In this document: in pieces, positions 7,791 to 15,356 of the stretch | Layout of the letters: each line of letters starts with the position of its first letter | Numbering within the stretch: position 1 is the stretch's first letter | Source of the DNA: Rufibacter sp. XAAS-G3-1 | GTDB taxonomy: Bacteria > Bacteroidota > Bacteroidia > Cytophagales > Hymenobacteraceae | DNA length: 64,000 nucleotides | Assembly (NCBI RefSeq): GCF_013623775.1 | Contig: NZ_JABFAM010000011.1 | Span: 111,617 to 175,616, forward strand | Reading direction: 5' to 3' | Program-made: the position numbers and the translations under genes | The notes under the pieces: generated by a model | Told to the model about the DNA's origin: nothing | The model's database searches: none | What the model saw: the letters and a program-made list of their open reading frames with translations, nothing else

Positions 7791-9272
7791 TCATTTCTCC
7801 GCCAGCAGCGGCACGCCGCGTTCAAAGTCATATAAAGTAAGGGCCCGGAGGCGGTAATAGGCTATCCAGAAATCCTGCAGGGCGGCAATATAGGCGCGGC
7901 GGGCCTGGTCTTTTTCCTGGAGCGCGATGTTCAGGTCGGTGATGCTGATGCGGCCTACCAGGAAGGTAGCCTTGGTGATGTCATAGCGTTCTTGGGCAAT
8001 GGAATCGGCGGAGGCGGTAATCTGGAGGCGCGTTTTGAGGAGGTCTATCTGGTTTACCTGCGTGAACACGCTCTGCTCAAAGGCGGTCTGCTCCTGCTCC
8101 ACGGTGTACTGCGTCAATTGCAGCTGCGCCTGGGCTGTTTTCACGCTCGCCTTCTGCCGGCCCCAATCCACGATAGGCACGTTGAAGCCTAACATGACTT
8201 GCTGCTGGTTTTCGGGTTGGGCGTAGCTTTCAGAGAAGTTGCTGGCGCTTTTCGTGAGCCCGAAGGTGGCGTACAAATCGGCGTTGAAGCCGCCTTTGCC
8301 ACGGGCTTGGGCTACTTCCTGCTGGGCCTGCAGCACTTTTCGCTCGTACAGGAAACGTTCTTTTCGGTTCATACGGGCCTGCTCCAGGGCGGCTTGTTCG
8401 TTCACTTCCAAAGCCGGAACATGGTTGGGCGCCAGCACCGCTACTTTTTCGCCCTGCGGCAAGCCCACATAAGCGGCGAACTGCAGGACTACGGTTTTCA
8501 GCTCCGTAGAAGCTTGCGCCTGGGCTAGTTGCGCGTTCATCAGGCTGAGTTGCAGTTGCAGGAGTTCGTTTTTGGATAATCGGCCCAGCCGAAACTTTTC
8601 TTCGGCCACCTTGAACAGGGCCTGGTTGTTTTCCACGTTTTTGGAGGCAATCTCATAATTCACCTGTTGCAGCAGCACGTCAAAGAACCGTTGCGTAGCG
8701 GTGGTCGCCAGCGTTTCGCGGTCTTCCAGGTACTGCCGCTCCGATTCCTGAAAGCGCAAGGGCTCTACTTTCTTGTTCCAGGCCAGGGCATTGTAGCCGA
8801 AGATGGGTTGCTTGAACCCGATGACGGCCGGGAAAGAATTGTAGCGCCGAACGCCTTGGTTGAAATCATCGAACCGCTGGCTTTGCGAGGAGATGAACAC
8901 CTGTCCGCCCGTAAGCCCCACCGCCTGGCTTACCGACAAAGCCAAATCAGAATTACTGATAGACACGGCCCTGAAATCGGTGGTGCCATCGGGCTGAATC
9001 ACGGGTACAATGCTGCGGGAGAAATCTGGCAAAGTGCCGCTGAGCGTAAGGTGCGGCCGGTAATCTGCTTTGAACGTGCGGTACTCCCAATAGCGGCTGG
9101 TTTTGTTCGTGCTGGCCTGCTTGGCGGCTATAGAGGAAGAAAGCGCGAGGTCAATGGTTTCCTGCAGCGTTAGTTGGCGGGCAAATTGGGAGTTGGAGGA
9201 GTTGGTTTGGGCCTGCGCCAGAGGTGCGCTGAACAAACTCACCCACACTATATATAATAGAGTCTTTTTCAT
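7791..9272 (-). CDS. TolC-like outer membrane efflux protein
   Basis: 493 residues. Signal peptide about 1-21 (ends AQAQ). Two long heptad-rich segments with alternating Gln, Ala and Leu, and the repeated outer-membrane-factor pattern (LTLQETIDLALSSS near the start, ALLQARMNRKE-type in the middle, late segment ALQEKDQARRAYIAALQDFW), are those of TolC trimers. The protein would form the outer-membrane duct and periplasmic tunnel of the exporter. The ATG at 9272 lies 12 bp after the adaptor gene stop. Confidence 0.92.
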   Translation of the reverse strand: MKKTLLYIVWVSLFSAPLAQAQTNSSNSQFARQLTLQETIDLALSSSIAAKQASTNKTSRYWEYRTFKADYRPHLTLSGTLPDFSRSIVPVIQPDGTTDFRAVSISNSDLALSVSQAVGLTGGQVFISSQSQRFDDFNQGVRRYNSFPAVIGFKQPIFGYNALAWNKKVEPLRFQESERQYLEDRETLATTATQRFFDVLLQQVNYEIASKNVENNQALFKVAEEKFRLGRLSKNELLQLQLSLMNAQLAQAQASTELKTVVLQFAAYVGLPQGEKVAVLAPNHVPALEVNEQAALEQARMNRKERFLYERKVLQAQQEVAQARGKGGFNADLYATFGLTKSASNFSESYAQPENQQQVMLGFNVPIVDWGRQKASVKTAQAQLQLTQYTVEQEQTAFEQSVFTQVNQIDLLKTRLQITASADSIAQERYDITKATFLVGRISITDLNIALQEKDQARRAYIAALQDFWIAYYRLRALTLYDFERGVPLLAEK

Positions 9273-9284
9273 GGTCAGCGCGGG

Positions 9285-10535
9285 TTAGTCTTCAGACAAG
9301 TGAATTTCCTTCAGTTGCGCGTACTCCTTGGTGTTGGAGAGGATAATCTGCTCGCCCGCGGCGATGTCGCCCTGCAGTTCCACGAAGTCGAGGTTGGAGG
9401 CTCCAGTTTTCAAGGTTCGGCGGATAGCCTTGTCACCCTGCACCACAAACACCGCCTGCTCTGGGGCTCCGGTAAAGAAAGGGCCGTTTTTCACACGCCG
9501 CACGTTGGGCTTGAAATCAGTGAGCACGAACACTTCTACCCGCAGGTTGGAGCGCAAGGCTTGGTGATTTTTCTCCTGCAGGCGCACATAGAAGGTGATG
9601 ATGCCGTTCTCCACTTTGGGCTGCACGTTGGCTACTTCGCCGCGCAAATCAACGTCATTCACCCGCACCGTAACGGGGCCACCTACTTTCACTTGCTCGG
9701 CGTAGGTGTCTGCGATGGTGGCTTTGATTTTGAAGCTGCTCAGGTCGGCTACGCGAGCCAGCGGGTCACCGGCGTTCACGGTGGCGCCCACTTCTTCGTT
9801 CACCCACGTGACTACGCCTTTGCGCACGGCTTTGACATCGGCCTGGGCCAGTTGCCGCTCTAGTTGCCCGATGTCGCGGCGTTGCATTTCCAGCTCAAAG
9901 CCTACCTCTCTTCGGCCAATCTGGGCGGCGGCTTGTTCATCTTTGATTTGGCGTTGCAGTTGGGCCAGTTCCAGGGTGGCTACTTTCAAGTCCAGTTCGG
10001 CTTTTTTCACGTTTTCCTGGGTGCCGCCGCCAATGGAGAGCAGGTATTGTTCGTCGGCGAGCGCCGCCTGCAGGCTTTTCACGCGCACTTCCTGCACGGC
10101 ATAGCGGGAGCGGAGTTGGTTCACGTTCTTTTGGAGGTCGTTTTCCAGCTTGGCCGTTTTGTTTTGCTTCAACTGCTGCTCATCGCGGAGTTTCTCAAAT
10201 GCCGTCTGGGAAGTCTGCTTGTCCAGCAACAACAGCGGCTCACCGGCGGCCACATGGTCGCCGGGGGTGTGCAGCACGCGCTCAATCTGCGCCTGGATGG
10301 GGCTGGCGATGACCTCTTCGTTTTCTGGCACCACGGTTCCCGTCGCCGTCAGCGAAGCTTCTACCGCTCCCACTTCCACCGTCGCGAACCGCAGCTCAGA
10401 TTTGGACACCCGGGTCTCCAGCACCGACCGGAACGCCAGCACGCTCAGCAGCACCGCTACGGCAACCATGCCACCTTGTATCCAGCGGCGGCGCTCGGCT
10501 TTCTGTACTACGGCTTGGGATAATTCTCTGTCCAT
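9285..10535 (-). CDS. HlyD/MacA-like periplasmic adaptor (membrane fusion protein), first gene of the exporter operon
   Basis: 416 residues from the ATG at 10535. The open frame runs further upstream to 10616, but the putative sigma-54 promoter lies inside that extension, so the downstream ATG is preferred. It has a single N-terminal membrane anchor (about 22-42), a split biotinyl-lipoyl domain (ASPIQAQIERVLHTPGDHVAAGEPLLLLD), a long alpha-helical hairpin (about 110-230), the returning lipoyl half (VRKGVVTWVNEEVGATVNAGDPL) and a beta-barrel domain. Such adaptors bridge the inner-membrane permease pair and the TolC duct. Being first in the operon, its dose sets the stoichiometry of the assembly. 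Confidence 0.9.
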   Translation of the reverse strand: MDRELSQAVVQKAERRRWIQGGMVAVAVLLSVLAFRSVLETRVSKSELRFATVEVGAVEASLTATGTVVPENEEVIASPIQAQIERVLHTPGDHVAAGEPLLLLDKQTSQTAFEKLRDEQQLKQNKTAKLENDLQKNVNQLRSRYAVQEVRVKSLQAALADEQYLLSIGGGTQENVKKAELDLKVATLELAQLQRQIKDEQAAAQIGRREVGFELEMQRRDIGQLERQLAQADVKAVRKGVVTWVNEEVGATVNAGDPLARVADLSSFKIKATIADTYAEQVKVGGPVTVRVNDVDLRGEVANVQPKVENGIITFYVRLQEKNHQALRSNLRVEVFVLTDFKPNVRRVKNGPFFTGAPEQAVFVVQGDKAIRRTLKTGASNLDFVELQGDIAAGEQIILSNTKEYAQLKEIHLSED

Positions 10536-10563
10536 TTTCTTACACGTTTGACAGCAGAGGTTA

Positions 10564-10579
10564 TCCAAGCGACGTGCCA
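10564..10579 (-). promoter_or_regulatory. Sigma-54 (-24/-12) promoter-like element for the exporter operon
   Basis: On the minus strand the sequence reads TGGCACG-TCGC-TTGGA, against the sigma-54 consensus TGGCACG-N4-TTGCA. The -24 half is exact, the spacing is right, and the -12 half differs by one base. Transcription would begin near 10553, 18 bases before the ATG at 10535. The operon encodes an NtrC-type activator, which is the protein such a promoter needs. Confidence 0.75.
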
Positions 10580-10632
10580 ATATGTAATAAATTGATTTAC
10601 AAGTGTTTACACACAAGAATCACAATCAAAAC

Positions 10633-10667
10633 TGTCCAGTTGTGGACACCTATTCCAGTTGTGGTCA
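10633..10667. promoter_or_regulatory. Paired enhancer-like palindromes upstream of the sigma-54 promoter
   Basis: Site 1 (10633-10648) is TGTCCA-GTTG-TGGACA, a perfect 6-bp inverted repeat with a 4-bp spacer. Site 2 (10652-10667) is a weaker copy with the same CCAGTTGTGG core. The two cores start 19 bp apart, close to two helical turns, so bound dimers would lie on one face. They sit about 85-105 bp before the predicted start, the usual distance for NtrC-family enhancers. Confidence 0.65.
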
Positions 10668-10703
10668 GATTTCATCGGCTTTGATTCAATAGGTTTGGAA
10701 AAG

Positions 10704-10741
10704 GTGTTTTGGGCCTGATTTTGCAGAAACTGCCTTGAAAG
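10704..10741. repeat. Degenerate family A copy
   Basis: GTGTTTTGGGCCTGATTTT with CAGAAACTGCCTTGAAA; the right arm is poor. It overlaps the -33 element of the RNA methyltransferase promoter. Confidence 0.4.
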
Positions 10742-10763
10742 GAACCCGGTACTGCTATCTTTG
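10735..10763 (+). promoter_or_regulatory. Bacteroidota-type promoter for the SPOUT methyltransferase gene
   Basis: TTG at 10735-10737, then 18 bases, then TATCTTTG at 10756-10763. This is a close match to the TTG / TANNTTTG pattern, ending about 42 bases before the ATG at 10805. Confidence 0.65.
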
Positions 10764-10804
10764 CCTCGGTCTTTGGCAGCTACATTTTGCGGAGGCACAG
10801 CAGT

Positions 10805-11290
10805 ATGGCGCGAAACAAGGCACAGTATGAAGGGTACTTCGGGATTGGGATTATGGAACCGAAGACCGAGGAAAACGTGGGCACGCTCTGGCGGTCGGCT
10901 TCTATCCTGGGGGCCAGTTTCCTGTTCACCATAGGCCGGCGGTATAAAAAACAGGCCTCAGACACGGGCCGAAGTTGGAAGGAGATTCCGCTGTTCCACT
11001 ACACAGACTTTGCCGATTTCTACCGGCATTTGCCTTACAGTTGCCAGCTGGTAGGCGTTGAGTTAGACGCGAAATCCGTCTCCGTAGAGCAGTTCCAGCA
11101 CCCGGAGCGGTGCATTTACCTGTTGGGTTCTGAAGACCACGGCCTTTCCAATGCGGTGCGGGCGCGGTGTCACCACCTGGTGCAATTGCCCGGCACCAAC
11201 TCTATGAACGTAGCCTCAGCGGGTTCCATCATGCTGTATGACCGCCACCTCAAAATCTATCAGCAGCAGGGGAATCCTCTGTCCATTTAA
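10805..11290 (+). CDS. TrmH/SpoU-family (SPOUT) RNA 2'-O-methyltransferase
   Basis: 161 residues from the ATG at 10805; a TTG further up in frame (10787) is less likely because GGAGG at about 10791 is well spaced from the ATG. A compact SPOUT methyltransferase: motif 1 around MEPKTEENVGTLWRSA (Asn and Arg typical), motif 2 YLLGSEDHGLS, motif 3 LPGTNSMNVASAGSIMLYD. The last two form the trefoil-knot SAM site. It lacks an extra N-terminal RNA-binding domain, like the short TrmL-type enzymes. The substrate, tRNA or rRNA, cannot be told from sequence. It is a monocistronic unit with its own promoter. Confidence 0.88.
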   Translation: MARNKAQYEGYFGIGIMEPKTEENVGTLWRSASILGASFLFTIGRRYKKQASDTGRSWKEIPLFHYTDFADFYRHLPYSCQLVGVELDAKSVSVEQFQHPERCIYLLGSEDHGLSNAVRARCHHLVQLPGTNSMNVASAGSIMLYDRHLKIYQQQGNPLSI

Positions 11291-11300
11291 CTGCAGCTTT

Positions 11301-11316
11301 TATCCTAGCTAGGATA
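11301..11316. promoter_or_regulatory. Perfect 16-bp palindrome between the methyltransferase and BatA-like genes
   Basis: TATCCTAGCTAGGATA is self-complementary over all 16 bases. It lies 10 bp past the methyltransferase stop and about 80 bp before the BatA-like gene, where it could be an operator. There is no T-run, so it is not an obvious terminator. Confidence 0.4.
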
Positions 11317-11394
11317 TTCAGCCGGTAGTCTCTATCTTGGGGAAGGCAGACCAGCTCTGTTTTATGTCTTACGCTTTGAATCTTCTTCCCTAGT

Positions 11395-12942
11395 TTGTTC
11401 CAGTTCCTGAACCCGGCGTGGTGGTGGGCCGCCGCCAGCGTGGCAGTGCCCATTGCCATTCACTTGTGGAATAAAAGGCCGCCCCGTACGGTTCTGGTAG
11501 GCAGCATCCGGTGGCTCCAACCTTCAGAGAGCCGGAAACTGAGCAGGCTGCGCCTTACCCAACCTTGGCTTTTGCTCCTGCGCTGCCTGCTTCTGGTTTT
11601 GCTTGCCGTGGTGTTAGCCAGTCCTTTTTGGAAGCACCAAGTTCCCGCCGTTCCGGGGAAACACGCCTACCTGCACCCCGAGCTGCTGCACTCCCGCTAC
11701 CTCCCAGACATTGCCGCCACCGTAGATTCTTTAGCCCTGAAAGGCTGGCAAGTCCACCGTTTACAGCCTGGTTTCCCAAAACTGCCTCTAAACGTAGAAA
11801 CCTCTATCCAAAACTTTCAAGCCGATAGGCTGCCTGCTGACACCACCAACGCCTGGGCCATGCTGCGCGTGCTTAACCGCAGCCTACCCGCCAACGCCCA
11901 AGCCTGGCTTTTCACCACCAATCTGCTCCGGCACCACCGCGGTGAACTTCCTACCATGCGCCCCGGCATCACCTGGGTTCCCGTAAGCGTACCCCAAACC
12001 AATACCTGGCTACAGGAAGCTTATTACACTACCTCGGGACAACTGCTGCTGCGTTTCGGGCAGAGCGATGGTCAAAACGTCACGTTTTCGGAAAGAAGAG
12101 TCCCCAAACCCGTCGCCGGACAAACCATTTCAGTGCCTGATGCACCCGCCGTCCGGTTTACTTCCCACGCCGCTGCGGATTCCCTGACCTTGCTAGACGG
12201 TGCCCGAAATTCTCTTCCGCTGGACAAACAGCCGCTGCGAGTGCTGGTACGTTTCTCAAAATTACGGCAAGCCGATGTCCGGTACCTGCGGGCTGCTTTG
12301 CAAACGGCTCTGGACTACAAAGGCATCGCGTATAAACTGATCTCTTCCGCTGAAACCCAGCCGCTCCCGGCCTCGGCCCCGAGTTGGGTTTTCTGGCTAA
12401 CCGATGAACTGCTCGCTCCCTTTTTGGCCCGTTTTCCGGAAAAGAGGCTGAAAACCCTGCAAGATGCCCCCACCGGTGACCGTATCCAGAAAACAGAAAG
12501 CTGGCTGCAAATTCCCGGCATTTCACAGCCCGTGCCGCTGCACCAAAGGACTTCCGCCCCAGAGAAAGTCACCGCAGACATTCTCTGGCAAGACGGCGTC
12601 GGGAACCCCATGCTCACCCAGGAGCAGGACTCCCTTCAAACCCATTACCGTTTCTACAGCCGCTTTCACCCCACCTGGAACGACTTGTCCAACAATGGAC
12701 ACTTCCCAGAACTGCTCCTGCGTCTGCTCTTCCCGGAAGAAACCTTCTGGCGCACGCGTTTTGACACCCGTACGCTGTTGCAAGAGATGGAACAGCCTCG
12801 GGCGTTTACCGGCTCCATTTCAGAAAACAGCCCTAAAACAGAGGAGATGCTGGATTTGAAGCCGTGGCTGGTGGCATTGTTGGCGTTTTTGCTGGGATTG
12901 GAACGGTGGTTGGCGGGAAGAAGAGCAAGGATTAATGCTTGA
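11395..12942 (+). CDS. BatA-like membrane protein (aerotolerance regulator N-terminal domain)
   Basis: 515 residues. The only in-frame start after the stop at 11377 is the TTG at 11395, giving FQFLNPAWWWAAASVAVPI. This FLNP...PIAIHLWNKR opening is the BatA N-terminal domain (PF07584) with two membrane helices (about 5-22 and 58-78). A long extracytoplasmic region follows and a single C-terminal helix (LVALLAFLLGLERWL) ends the protein. BatA-type proteins accompany MoxR ATPases and VWA proteins in envelope stress or aerotolerance operons; no MoxR or DUF58 gene is in the window. Three family A palindrome copies lie inside this coding sequence (near residues 122-134, 343-355 and 470-482) without breaking the frame. 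Confidence 0.8.
   Translation: MFQFLNPAWWWAAASVAVPIAIHLWNKRPPRTVLVGSIRWLQPSESRKLSRLRLTQPWLLLLRCLLLVLLAVVLASPFWKHQVPAVPGKHAYLHPELLHSRYLPDIAATVDSLALKGWQVHRLQPGFPKLPLNVETSIQNFQADRLPADTTNAWAMLRVLNRSLPANAQAWLFTTNLLRHHRGELPTMRPGITWVPVSVPQTNTWLQEAYYTTSGQLLLRFGQSDGQNVTFSERRVPKPVAGQTISVPDAPAVRFTSHAAADSLTLLDGARNSLPLDKQPLRVLVRFSKLRQADVRYLRAALQTALDYKGIAYKLISSAETQPLPASAPSWVFWLTDELLAPFLARFPEKRLKTLQDAPTGDRIQKTESWLQIPGISQPVPLHQRTSAPEKVTADILWQDGVGNPMLTQEQDSLQTHYRFYSRFHPTWNDLSNNGHFPELLLRLLFPEETFWRTRFDTRTLLQEMEQPRAFTGSISENSPKTEEMLDLKPWLVALLAFLLGLERWLAGRRARINA
11760..11795. repeat. Family A-like copy inside the BatA-like gene
   Basis: TTTACAGCCTGGTTTCCC with AAAACTGCCTCTAAACG. It is coding, translated as GFPKLPLNV, in the same register as several other in-gene copies. 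The left arm is degenerate. Confidence 0.45.
12421..12457. repeat. Family A copy inside the BatA-like gene
   Basis: TTTTTGGCCCGTTTTCCGG with AAAAGAGGCTGAAAAC. It is translated as ARFPEKRLKT within the extracytoplasmic region. Confidence 0.6.
12802..12840. repeat. Family A copy inside the BatA-like gene
   Basis: GCGTTTACCGGCTCCATTTC with GAAAACAGCCCTAAAAC. It is translated as GSISENSPKTEE, just before the C-terminal membrane helix, a place tolerant of extra residues. Confidence 0.65.
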
Positions 12943-12964
12943 AACCCAAAGAATGAAAATATCA

Positions 12965-13054
12965 TGTCATCCTGAAAGGATCTTGTGAGCGAACGGCAAT
13001 GACTTTTATTGCGAGGCTTTTCTAGCTCGCCCACAAGGTCTTTCAAAAATGACA
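12965..13054. repeat. Family B 90-bp palindromic element
   Basis: Left arm TGTCATCCTGAAAGGATCTT (12965 on, about 29 bases) pairs imperfectly with the right arm ending AAAGACCTTGTGGGCGAG when read in reverse. It fills most of the 192-bp gap between the BatA-like and DUF4175 genes and could fold into a long hairpin. TGTCAT/ATGACA forms its tips. Confidence 0.75.
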
Positions 13055-13134
13055 AATGAGAGAATGACATTACGTTTCAACTAGACTTATTCTGTACATT
13101 TAACTCTATTCATTAACCAATTCAACTAAAACTT

Positions 13135-15354
13135 TTGCCCCACCTCACCTCCCATATCACCCCATCTACTACCGTCTTGTCACAGGTACAGGCGCAGTAC
13201 CTTCGCCGGAAGGCGGGAATATTAGCGCTACAGGAACTAGGCATGGTAGTACCCTTGCTGGTCTGGATGTACCGCGACTGGGGCGGAATTGGGGGCGGAA
13301 CTGCGGCTGTCCTTTTAATTTTGCTTACCCTTGGGTTACAGGCCATGCGGTGGCGGGAACTCCAAAAGAGAACCGACCTGCCTAAAATAGCGCGGCACCT
13401 GAACCGGAAGTACCCGCAACTGGAAGAAAGCGCGGAGTTACTACTACAGCCCGAGGAACAATTAGGCTTGTTGCCGCAACTGCAACGACAACGGACAGCC
13501 TCGGCATTAGAACAGATTTCGCCAAAGGAGGCTTCTTCAGTCAGTTTCAAGAGGGGCTGGATAATGTTGTTTGCCGGAATAACTTTAGCTGCAGGCCTCT
13601 GGTTTCTGCCCGATTTCACCCAAACCCAAGCAAAAACCGCTACCACCAGGCCCGGTACCTCGGCCAACGTGAACGAACCGGTGGCGCAACCTAAAGCCAT
13701 TCTACCGGCCATTGAGCAAATGCACCTGCGCATTTCGCCGCCAAGCTACACGCGCAAAGCCCCTTACGCGGTGACTACGCCCTCCTTCAAAGTAGAGGCG
13801 GGCGCGCAGGTCACCTGGACGGTGCAGACAAACCAAGCCGTGGCTTCTTTGCAGCTGTTGCTGAGTAATCAGAAACCCATTCCGTTGCGGCAAGTGCCGA
13901 GGCAGAAGAACACCTACACGGCTTCCCTCACCGTAACGCAAGCTACCCTGTATCATTTGCGCCTGAACGGGCAGGCCTCTGACTTTTATTCCATTGAGGT
14001 CATCCCAGACGAGGCGCCGGCCATTACGGTACAGAAACCGAAACAGTACACTGAGATTCTGTTTGGGGAGCCGCAGCGGGTAACGGTGCAAGCCAGCCTT
14101 CGGGATGATTACGGACTTCAATCTGCGGAACTGATTGCCACGGTAGCCAAAGGTGAAGGGGAGGCCGTGAAGTTCCGGGAGCAGCGCATTCCGCTGAACC
14201 TTTCCTTTAGCGGGCAGCCCCGGCAAGTACAGCTGAACCAGACGTTGAACTTGCAACAATTGGGCATGACCTACAGCGATGAACTGTATTTTTACCTTCA
14301 GGCCCAGGACAATCATCGGGGCTACACCCGCACCGAGGCGTTTCTGGTAGAGATTGAAGACACTACGGTGGTGGAAACCATGGATGATATGTCGCTAGGC
14401 GTGAACCCCAACCCCGAGTATTTCCGGAGCCAGCGCCAGATTATCATTGACACCGAGAAACTGATTCAGGAGCAGAAAGGCCTCACCCAAACGGTTTTTC
14501 AGGAGCGATCTAACAACATCGGGGTAGACCAGAAATTATTGCGCCTGCGCTACGGCAAGTTCCTGGGCGAAGAGTTTGAATCCACCATCGGCGCCGCCGC
14601 CCTACCCCCAGAGTTAACCGAAGGCCACACCGTAGATGACGGTCATGACCATTCCCCCAAAAAAGGAGCCTCTGAGCACGAGGCGAAGATGGGCGAACTG
14701 CTAGACCCGTACCTGCACAAACACGACCAGGAAGAGGCCGCCACGTTTTTTGAACCCGCCATCAAAGCCCAGCTCAAAGGCGCGTTGGCCCAGATGTGGG
14801 AAGCCGAACTTCGGCTACGCACTGGGCGGCCTAAAGAAGCCCTGCCGTTTGAGTACAAAGCCCTGCGCATGCTCAAAGATGTGCAGCAGAAATCACGGGT
14901 GTACGTAAAGAAAAGCGGCTTTGAGCCTCCGCCCCTAAAAGAACCCGAGAAACGCCTTACCGGCGATCTAAGCAAAGTGCAGACCTATCAGGCTCAGCGC
15001 AAAGAAAAACCTATAGAAACCGCCACGGCCGCCCGGCAAGCTTTGCAGCGCGTGGCGCAGCTAAGACAAGGTACTAAACCCAGTTCTATGGACGCGGCGT
15101 TGCTGGAGCGCGCCGGGCAGGAGTTGGGGAAAGCGGCCGTGCGGGAACCCGGTACTTACCTGCGGGCCCTGCAAGATGTACGGCAACTCACCCAAGACAT
15201 CAGGGCCCAACGAGATCTTTGCGTTGATTGCCTCACGCGGGTAGAAGCCGCCCTGCACCGTTTTCTGCCTGTTTCTGCAAAAACGGTGCAAAAACCGGTT
15301 TCCGCTGGGGCACCTAAGAAACTGGCGCAGGACTACTTTAACCGGCTGAACTAA
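13135..15354 (+). CDS. DUF4175-like membrane protein
   Basis: 739 residues from a TTG start at 13135; no ATG lies close by. Two N-terminal membrane helices (about 33-60 and 140-158) flank a basic, helical segment of the DUF4175 type (DLPKIARHLNRKYPQLEESAELLL). Beta-rich extracytoplasmic repeats follow (about 190-420), then a long charged coiled-coil-prone C-terminal half (about 430-739). DUF4175 proteins are known in Bacteroidota and alphaproteobacteria next to BatA/VWA genes, and their function is unknown. Three codons separate it from the next gene, so the two are one unit. A family A copy encodes part of the C-terminal tail. Confidence 0.75.
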   Translation: MPHLTSHITPSTTVLSQVQAQYLRRKAGILALQELGMVVPLLVWMYRDWGGIGGGTAAVLLILLTLGLQAMRWRELQKRTDLPKIARHLNRKYPQLEESAELLLQPEEQLGLLPQLQRQRTASALEQISPKEASSVSFKRGWIMLFAGITLAAGLWFLPDFTQTQAKTATTRPGTSANVNEPVAQPKAILPAIEQMHLRISPPSYTRKAPYAVTTPSFKVEAGAQVTWTVQTNQAVASLQLLLSNQKPIPLRQVPRQKNTYTASLTVTQATLYHLRLNGQASDFYSIEVIPDEAPAITVQKPKQYTEILFGEPQRVTVQASLRDDYGLQSAELIATVAKGEGEAVKFREQRIPLNLSFSGQPRQVQLNQTLNLQQLGMTYSDELYFYLQAQDNHRGYTRTEAFLVEIEDTTVVETMDDMSLGVNPNPEYFRSQRQIIIDTEKLIQEQKGLTQTVFQERSNNIGVDQKLLRLRYGKFLGEEFESTIGAAALPPELTEGHTVDDGHDHSPKKGASEHEAKMGELLDPYLHKHDQEEAATFFEPAIKAQLKGALAQMWEAELRLRTGRPKEALPFEYKALRMLKDVQQKSRVYVKKSGFEPPPLKEPEKRLTGDLSKVQTYQAQRKEKPIETATAARQALQRVAQLRQGTKPSSMDAALLERAGQELGKAAVREPGTYLRALQDVRQLTQDIRAQRDLCVDCLTRVEAALHRFLPVSAKTVQKPVSAGAPKKLAQDYFNRLN
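15258..15297. repeat. Family A-like copy inside the DUF4175-like gene
   Basis: CCGTTTTCTGCCTGTTTCTGC with AAAAACGGTGCAAAAAC. It is translated as LPVSAKTVQKPV about 20 residues from the C-terminus. The arms are partly decayed. Confidence 0.5.
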
Positions 15355-15356
15355 CC

